Positions 59,330-64,000 of a DNA stretch of 64,000 nt are shown in pieces. The stretch is from NCBI RefSeq assembly GCF_000427625.1, contig NZ_KE386569.1:1787408-1851407 (forward strand). Reading direction: 5' to 3'. The notes below the pieces were generated by a model. The model worked only from the letters and a program-made list of their open reading frames with translations, was not told the origin of the DNA and did no database searches. This DNA is from Methylobacter luteus IMV-B-3098 (GTDB lineage: Bacteria; Pseudomonadota; Gammaproteobacteria; Methylococcales; Methylomonadaceae). The position numbers and the translations under genes are program-made. The stretch's first letter is position 1; each line of letters opens with the position of its first letter.

Positions 59330-59743
59330 TTATTCTGCAAAGCCTTCGTATCTTGGAGCAGAAAGGCCCGCTTCATACCATGAAGACCTATCGTCCCAGA
59401 AGATATTGTGTCCAGGGAGGATACACGGCTTGGAATCGAGAGAACCGGCAGGAATAAAAAGCTTCGTACCGCTTTTGTTTAGAAACGGCAACCCAGAGCC
59501 GCATTCAACGCAAAATACTTTAGTGAAGAGGCGTTCACCGAGATAGTCAAAACGTTTGACATATTGAGCGCCAGAAATCCATGTTATCTCTGCCGGCTTC
59601 GCCTGAATGTTTGCCGCGAAGGCAGATCCTGTAACCTTCCTGCACTGTTTACAATGGCAAAAGTAAAACTGCTGGAATTCTGAAGTGATGGAATATCTAA
59701 CCTTCTCACAGAGACAACTACCCGTTACTACAATTTGATTCAT
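59330..59743 (-). CDS. GFA-domain (CENP-V/formaldehyde-activating-like) protein, cassette gene
   Basis: A 137-residue zinc protein of the GFA family. Cysteine ligands are seen in SCLCEKVRY, CHCKQCRKVTGSA and VFCVECGSGLPF. Relatives were first described as glutathione-dependent formaldehyde-activating enzymes; most have unknown substrates. The gene is flanked by attC-like sites on both sides with its stop next to one, which is the structure of an integron gene cassette. Confidence 0.85.
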   Translation of the reverse strand: MNQIVVTGSCLCEKVRYSITSEFQQFYFCHCKQCRKVTGSAFAANIQAKPAEITWISGAQYVKRFDYLGERLFTKVFCVECGSGLPFLNKSGTKLFIPAGSLDSKPCILPGHNIFWDDRSSWYEAGLSAPRYEGFAE

Positions 59744-59757
59744 CGTCGATTCCTAAT

Positions 59758-59831
59758 GCACATAACGATCAAGGTCAAGGACGCTGCGCGACGCTTTATC
59801 GCGCAACGTCCCCTGCACCATCGGGTTAGCC
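59758..59831 (-). repeat. attC-like recombination site 2
   Basis: Minus strand runs from GGCTAAC to GTTATGTGC with strong internal dyads (GGACGTTGCGCG with CGCGCAGCGTCC). It overlaps the stop of the acetyltransferase gene, as usual for cassettes. Confidence 0.7.
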
Positions 59832-60314
59832 GTCGAGTTCTTTGACATAGACGCCATATTCAACTCCGTGGATTGCTGGTGTGCCGGATACCCACTTGAA
59901 CCCCATGCGTTGGTACATGGACAAGGCAACATGCATGAGTTCGCTCGTGTGCAGAGCGAAGACTGACGCGCCGTCGCGCTTGGCACGACGAAGACATTCT
60001 TGCGCCAATGCGCGGCCGATACCACGCCCTCGAAAATCGGGCGCAACGACAAGCATTCGCATGATCGGCCACTCTGGCCGAAAGAACTCCGCTTTGGGCA
60101 TGCCCGGGCCGACATACGCGACAGCGCCCATTATTTGACCTTCGACTTCAGCAACAATAATTTCGCCAACATCGGCTAGCGCGGACATGTTTCCGATTTT
60201 TGCTCGAAATCCCGGCCAGTTCTGATACGAGCTCTTGAATTGCTCAAAGGCCCGCAGAGCCAGAGCATTGACTTGCGCTGAATCGCTTGGCAGAAAGTCG
60301 CGGACTACGAACAT
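59826..60314 (-). CDS. GNAT-family acetyltransferase, cassette gene
   Basis: A 162-residue N-acetyltransferase. Acetyl-CoA binding is shown by MRMLVVAPDFRGRGIGRALAQ (motif A), with ELMHVALSMYQRMGFKWVSG following (motif B). The substrate cannot be told; small-molecule or antibiotic targets are common for cassette-borne members but not shown here. Flanked by attC-like sites 2 and 3. Confidence 0.88.
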   Translation of the reverse strand: MFVVRDFLPSDSAQVNALALRAFEQFKSSYQNWPGFRAKIGNMSALADVGEIIVAEVEGQIMGAVAYVGPGMPKAEFFRPEWPIMRMLVVAPDFRGRGIGRALAQECLRRAKRDGASVFALHTSELMHVALSMYQRMGFKWVSGTPAIHGVEYGVYVKELDG

Positions 60315-60327
60315 GGATGCTTTCGAC

Positions 60328-60391
60328 GGCTAACGCCAAGCTAAGGGGTGCGCAGCGAAGCGGAGCATCCCTTTGAGCGACGCGTTATGCC
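60328..60391 (-). repeat. attC-like recombination site 3
   Basis: Minus strand GGCATAACGCG to TGGCGTTAGCC, with inner arms AGGGATGC and GCACCCCT. It lies directly upstream of the acetyltransferase gene. Confidence 0.7.
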
Positions 60392-60551
60392 AATTGTTGT
60401 TTGAGTTCATTAATTTTTGAACACGCAGATTCAAACAGATTGTAAACTGGTTTAGTCGCTCACGATGGTAGTTCCATGTCGCGATCAGTGCGGACAACGC
60501 TGAGATACAAGCTGCAATTGCTGAGATAACAACGACTGGTTCAAGAGTCAT
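60330..60551 (-). CDS. Small putative membrane protein, cassette ORF
   Basis: ATG 60551 opens MTLEPVVVISAIAACISALS with one membrane helix (residues 5-25), then a basic tail. The last 20 codons read through attC-like site 3. About 73 residues. Such short membrane ORFs are common in integron cassettes; function unknown. Confidence 0.5.
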   Translation of the reverse strand: MTLEPVVVISAIAACISALSALIATWNYHRERLNQFTICLNLRVQKLMNSNNNWHNASLKGMLRFAAHPLAWR

Positions 60552-60568
60552 AGAGTATTTGCCCAATT

Positions 60569-60596
60569 GCCTAACGTGGAGTTGGACGAAGCCGCT
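60569..60596 (-). repeat. Half attC-like site cut by the IS91-type element
   Basis: Only the right half is present (minus strand ending CCACGTTAGGC); the matching left half is absent and IS91-type DNA starts here. Confidence 0.5.
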
Positions 60597-60697
60597 AACG
60601 CGGAGAAAAAGCCCCATCGCCCGATTATTTATAGAATGTAACCTCAAGCCCTCACTGCGAGGGATCATTCCACGACGAATCATGAGGTTACTCGACA

Positions 60698-61605
60698 ATG
60701 ACATCATCATCCGAATCCGATTTCAAGCGCAATTATCAAACCCATCTTAAACACCTTAAGCTCAAAGGGCTCCAGCCCAAGACGATAGAGGCTTACGCCC
60801 GTGCCATCCGGCGTAGCGGTCAGTATTTCGATGAACAAATCGATGACCTGTCCGAACCGCAGTTGACCGATTATTTTACCGATTTGCTGACATCGCATTC
60901 CTGGAGCGCGGTCAAGCTCGATCTGTACGGCCTCAAGTTCTATTATACCCATGTGCTGCGCAAACCCTGGGCAGCCCCCCATCTGATCAAGCCGCCCAAG
61001 GCCCAACGCTTGCCGGATATTGTTAGCGTGGGAGAGGCTCAGCAACTTTTCCTGGCCACCCATGTGCTCAGTTACCGGGTTTTCTTTTTCACCGTCTACA
61101 GCTTGGGTTTGCGCCTCGGCGAGGGCTTGCGCTTGCAGGTGGGCGATATCGACGCCGAACGTCAGCGCGTGCATATCCGCGATGCCAAGGGCAACAAGGA
61201 TCGCCTGGTGCCCCTGCCGGCGGCCACATTGTCCTTGCTGCGCCGCTTCTGGCAGGTTCATCGTAACCCGGTGTTGCTGTTTCCCAATCGCCATGGCGGC
61301 CTGAAAGGCGCATGCCGTGCCACCACCCCTCTGGATCGCGGCGGCGTACAAACGACGCTACGCAAGGTGGCTCAAGACTGTGGCTTAAAAAAAAGATTTC
61401 CCCGCACAGCCTACGTCACAGCTATGCCACGCATCTGATCGAAGCCGGCGTCGATCTGCTGGAAGTGCAGAAAATCCTCGGCCACCATAGTATCCTCACC
61501 ACTGCCCGCTATACCCATCTGACCGACGGCACGAATCAGAACGCCAACCAGGTGACCAATACCTTGATGAATGGCTTTGCCCTGGACTGGGGGAAAGTGA
61601 AATGA
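60698..61605 (+). CDS. Tyrosine recombinase with frameshift at A8
   Basis: About 302 residues across two frames. The first frame has the SAM-like core-binding domain and the first catalytic Arg in [14 protein letters not shown]. At 61387-61394 (TTA followed by seven A and AGA) the frame is lost; a -1 slip gives [20 protein letters not shown] with the H-x2-R, then ILGHHS and the nucleophile Tyr in TTARYTHL. Without the shift the product ends at 61438 and lacks the active site. The A-run is a known type of slippery sequence, so programmed recoding or a sequencing error are both possible. Confidence 0.82.
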
Positions 61606-62255
61606 TCCTGCTGTCATCGATCATCGAAACCTTTGAATCTGAATTTCTGGAACGTTATCAGAGCTTGCTACTGCCCAGCCACCGTCAGGCGCTGGCCGCC
61701 ATGAAGCACTGCCGCACCTCGCACAGTCCCGTGATGCTGGCGCAATGCGATGACTGCGAGAGCCAACGCTACGTGCCGCATTCCTGCGGTCATCGCAGTT
61801 GTCCCCACTGCCAGCAGCACGAAAGCCAGCAATGGCTGGAACGCCAACTGCAAAAGCAGGTGCCGGCCGAGTATTTTCTAGTGACCTTCACCTTGCCCAA
61901 CGAACTCAGAGCGCTGGCTTGGCAACAGCAACGCACGCTGTATGACTTGCTGATCCGCTGTAGCTGGGAGACCGTCAAAGCCTTCACGCAAAACGACCCA
62001 CAGCTTCAGGGGAACGCCGGCGCCATCACCGTGCTGCATACCCATTCTCGCCGCCTTGATTACCATCCCCATGTGCATCTGGTGATACCGGCGGCGGCCA
62101 TTGACCCGAACAAACGGCTGTGGCGCACCAAAAAAGGCCAAGATCAGCACAGAACCGGTTATCTGTTCAATCACAAGGCCCTGGCCAAAGTCTTCCGTGC
62201 CAAACTGCTCGAGGCTATTGCACAAGCAGGGCTGGCACTGCCCGACCGTTACGAT

Positions 62256-62303
62256 CCACAGGGAGGTGGGGAGTGCAGAAACCGCAGGGAGCGGGTTTCT
62301 GTC
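62256..62303 (+). repeat. Hairpin repeat copy 1 inside the transposase
   Basis: Starts CCACAGGGAGGTGG, then stem CAGAAACC (62276-62283), loop GCAGGGAGCG and GGTTTCTG (62294-62301), ending in C. It adds about 17 codons without changing the frame. Confidence 0.8.
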
Positions 62304-62381
62304 CCCAAAAAATGGGTCGTCGACGTCAAGTCCGTCGGCCGCGGCGACCAGGCGCTGGTCTATCTCGGACGCTATCTTTAT

Positions 62382-62430
62382 AACCACAGGGAGGTGGTGT
62401 ATGCAGGTTTTGCAGGAGCGAAAACCTGTC
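62382..62430 (+). repeat. Hairpin repeat copy 2 inside the transposase
   Basis: Same plan as copy 1: CCACAGGGAGGTGG, stem CAGGTTTT (62404-62411), loop GCAGGAGCG, AAAACCTG (62421-62428). Five of eight stem pairs differ from copy 1 and all are compensated. Confidence 0.8.
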
Positions 62431-62715
62431 AAAGGCGTCATTCAGGAAAAGGCTATTATCGCCTGCCGGGACGGCCAGGTGACTTTCCGTTACCGGGACA
62501 GCAAAACCCGGCAGAGGCGCACCCGAATCCTGCCCGGCGCCCAGTTTCTGTGGCTGATCCTTCGGCATGTCTTGCCCAAGGGCTTTCGGCGGGCCCGCAA
62601 TTTCGGCTTTTTACACCCCAACAGCAAACGCCTGATCCGCCTGCTGCAAGTCCTGCTCGGTGTGAATCCGAACCAGGCCCTGGCCTGGCCTCAAGTGCCG
62701 GTGCTGCGGCGGTGA

Positions 62716-63114
62716 CATGCGCATTGTCAAAACGCAGATGCCGCCTTCCTCCATAAGGCTGGCAGTGCCAACGGGCTAGCGAAACCGAAAGGAACAGGTT
62801 ATGTAAATCCATCCGTCATTCCGGCCCGGCCTGAATCGGCATGTTTGCGCCGAGGCCTGCGCTCGGCTCAAATTCGGGGCTTAATACGCCTGAATGCATC
62901 CCTTTCCGGATGTTATTGCCGTCATGGCGACCCTATTGGCTTGTTTTTGAGCCTTAACGCGTCAGACAAGCCACCGCATCCCACAAACGCCGAAAAGCTA
63001 TTTTCTTATATTAAAGTCAGATCCGTATCACCGGTGCGTATTCTGATTTATTTGAACACCGATTCTGGACAATTTGAACAGTTAAAATCCTAACGCATCC
63101 GTGGCAGTGAATTT
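62716..63114. other. Right end of the IS91-type element and end of an IS21 element
   Basis: No gene seen. The part 62990-63100 has repeated TGTTCAAAT-like motifs on the minus strand (TGTTCAAATTGTCCAGAATC, then TGTTCAAATAAATCAGAATA), which look like the multiple end repeats of IS21-family elements. The exact boundary is not resolved. Confidence 0.45.
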
Positions 63115-63870
63115 TTATCCCAAGTGTTCAACTTGAGTCAAGGAATTCAATTTTTTACGCATCGATTCGCCTTTCAGATTGATCCGGTGCGAGTTGTGCA
63201 CCAACCGGTCCAAAATGGCGTCGGCCAGGGTGTTGTCGCCGATCGACTGATACCATTGATCGGTGGGCAATTGACTGAGGATGGCGGTGGCGGATTGGTC
63301 ATGCCGATCATCCATGATTTCCATTAAGTCATTGCGGGTGGCGGCTTTTAACGGCTCCAACCCCCAGTCGTCGATGATCAGCAAATCGAAGTTGGCCAGG
63401 GTTTTGAGCAGTTTGCTGTAACTCCCGTCGGCTTTGGCCTGGGTCAGGGCCAGGATGAGGCGGGAGAGCCGGACATAGCGCACGCTGTACGCTTTCAAGC
63501 AAGCTTGATGACCCAGCGCACAAGCGAGATAAGTCTTGCCGCTGCCGCAGGGGCCGGTCAGCAACAGGTTCTGCGCTTTGCGGATCCAGTCGCACTGCAG
63601 CAATGCCGCCATTTGGCTTTGCTGCAACCCCCGGGGATGCTGGTAATCGATGCCTGATGCGTGAGCTTTGAGTTTAAACTGGGCCGTCCGGATCAGTCGT
63701 TCCTGTTTGCGTTGCTGGCGTTCCTGGTTTTCCTGGTCGACCAGCAGTTGCAGGCGTTCGGCAAAAGACAGGCCTTCATAGGGGCCAGGTTGCTCCTGTT
63801 GCGTTTGCAGGGCCGAGGCCATGCCGGTCAGTTTCAGTTGCCGCAGTTGGCTGAGGGTTTGTGCAATCAT
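63115..63870 (-). CDS. istB: IS21-family helper ATPase IstB
   Basis: A 251-residue AAA+ ATPase that assists the IstA transposase. Walker A LLTGPCGSGKTYLACALG, Walker B DLLIIDDWGLEPL, and the C-terminal RINLKGESMRKK typical of IstB. Ribosome site AAGGATTACCC before ATG 63870. It follows the end of istA by 43 bp. Confidence 0.93.
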   Translation of the reverse strand: MIAQTLSQLRQLKLTGMASALQTQQEQPGPYEGLSFAERLQLLVDQENQERQQRKQERLIRTAQFKLKAHASGIDYQHPRGLQQSQMAALLQCDWIRKAQNLLLTGPCGSGKTYLACALGHQACLKAYSVRYVRLSRLILALTQAKADGSYSKLLKTLANFDLLIIDDWGLEPLKAATRNDLMEIMDDRHDQSATAILSQLPTDQWYQSIGDNTLADAILDRLVHNSHRINLKGESMRKKLNSLTQVEHLG

Positions 63871-63913
63871 TTTTGGGTAATCCTTGGGTTAATCGTTTAT
63901 GGGGCAACGGACT

Positions 63914-64000
63914 TCAGTGAAAACTGTCAGGTCCGCGAATATTTTCATGATCCTGGGGAAGTAAAGAGGTTTGCACAAACATGGGATCCGGTAACTGATC
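63914..64000 (-). CDS. istA: C-terminal end of IS21 transposase IstA (cut by window edge)
   Basis: In frame to TGA at 63914-63916 the last residues read LPQDHENIRGPDSFH, which matches the usual IstA tail with HENIRG. The rest lies beyond the window. Confidence 0.75.
   Translation of the reverse strand, partial: DQLPDPMFVQTSLLPQDHENIRGPDSFH

Larger units (their letters stand above)
61602..62715 (+). pseudogene. IS91-family HUH transposase interrupted by two hairpin repeats
   Basis: N-terminal zinc-binding part CDDCESQRYVPHSCGHRSCPHC, HUH motif YHPHVHLVIP, then PKKWVVDVKSVGRGDQALVY with the tyrosines in YLGRYLY. A 50-bp hairpin repeat is inserted in frame before PKKWVV, and a 49-bp relative is inserted after RYLY, which shifts the frame. 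Removing the second restores YKGVIQEKAIIACRDGQVTF to the stop at 62715. ATG 61602 overlaps the recombinase stop (ATGA). Confidence 0.82.
60597..62780 (+). mobile_element. IS91-type element with tyrosine recombinase and HUH transposase
   Basis: A two-gene unit: a tyrosine recombinase followed by a translationally coupled IS91-like transposase, an arrangement known in several IS91-family elements. Both genes carry defects or recoding. The left edge is taken where the attC half-site stops; the right edge is approximate because no clear terminal repeat is seen. Confidence 0.65.

Noticed and set aside
62845..63093. 82-codon ORF between the IS91 and IS21 elements
   Set aside because: Lies across element ends and contains IS21 end repeats.

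Overview
The window looks like the chromosome of a gammaproteobacterium, most probably a methanotroph-type member of the Methylococcales. This rests on gene content (SUF cluster with an Rrf2 regulator, fur/bamE pair, lolCD, pntAB, an ABC-F factor close to E. coli YbiT) and on general protein resemblance; no marker gene such as pmo or rRNA is present, so the assignment is an inference.

Layout. 1-8400: release factor 2 with its programmed frameshift, a Rieske protein, rsmJ and a SUF iron-sulfur assembly operon on the minus strand (Rrf2 regulator, sufB, sufC, sufD, sufS, sufU), with a HicBA toxin-antitoxin pair lodged between sufB and sufC. 8400-25200: housekeeping genes (comEC, lolDC, fur, bamE, rnfH, ratA, smpB, ppnP, ybiT and a second EF-G with a long leader). 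25200-34140: a putative NtrC/sigma-54 control region, a membrane protein with a c-type heme motif, an IS630 relic, a very large class A penicillin-binding protein and a TVP38-flavoprotein fusion. 34170-38440: an orphan, frameshifted Cas9 whose HNH and RuvC-II catalytic residues are replaced, next to a divergent tracrRNA-like sequence, gene relics and a small unknown gene. No repeat array and no cas1/cas2 are visible. 38800-57500: methyltransferase, sulfatase, hybrid sensor kinase, CBS transporter-like protein, alcohol dehydrogenase, an IS1182 element, a copper ATPase, pntAB, a Crp-type regulator and a DUF4142 protein.

57600-64000 is a mobile-DNA zone: a 5'-truncated group II intron reverse transcriptase, a dead IS200 element, a small integron cassette cluster without integrase (three full attC-like sites and a half site around a GFA-like gene, an acetyltransferase gene and a small membrane ORF), an IS91-type element with a frameshifted tyrosine recombinase and a transposase carrying two copies of a roughly 50-bp hairpin repeat, and the end of an IS21 element running off the window.

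Working together: SufBCD with SufS/SufU build Fe-S clusters, and the Rrf2 protein probably represses the operon through a GACT-AGTC dyad. LolCD and BamE serve outer-membrane biogenesis. PntAB links NADH, NADPH and proton motive force. The most interesting items are the catalytically altered orphan Cas9 with a retained tracrRNA-like gene, the toxin-antitoxin pair inside the suf operon, the covarying hairpin repeat, and the cassette array.
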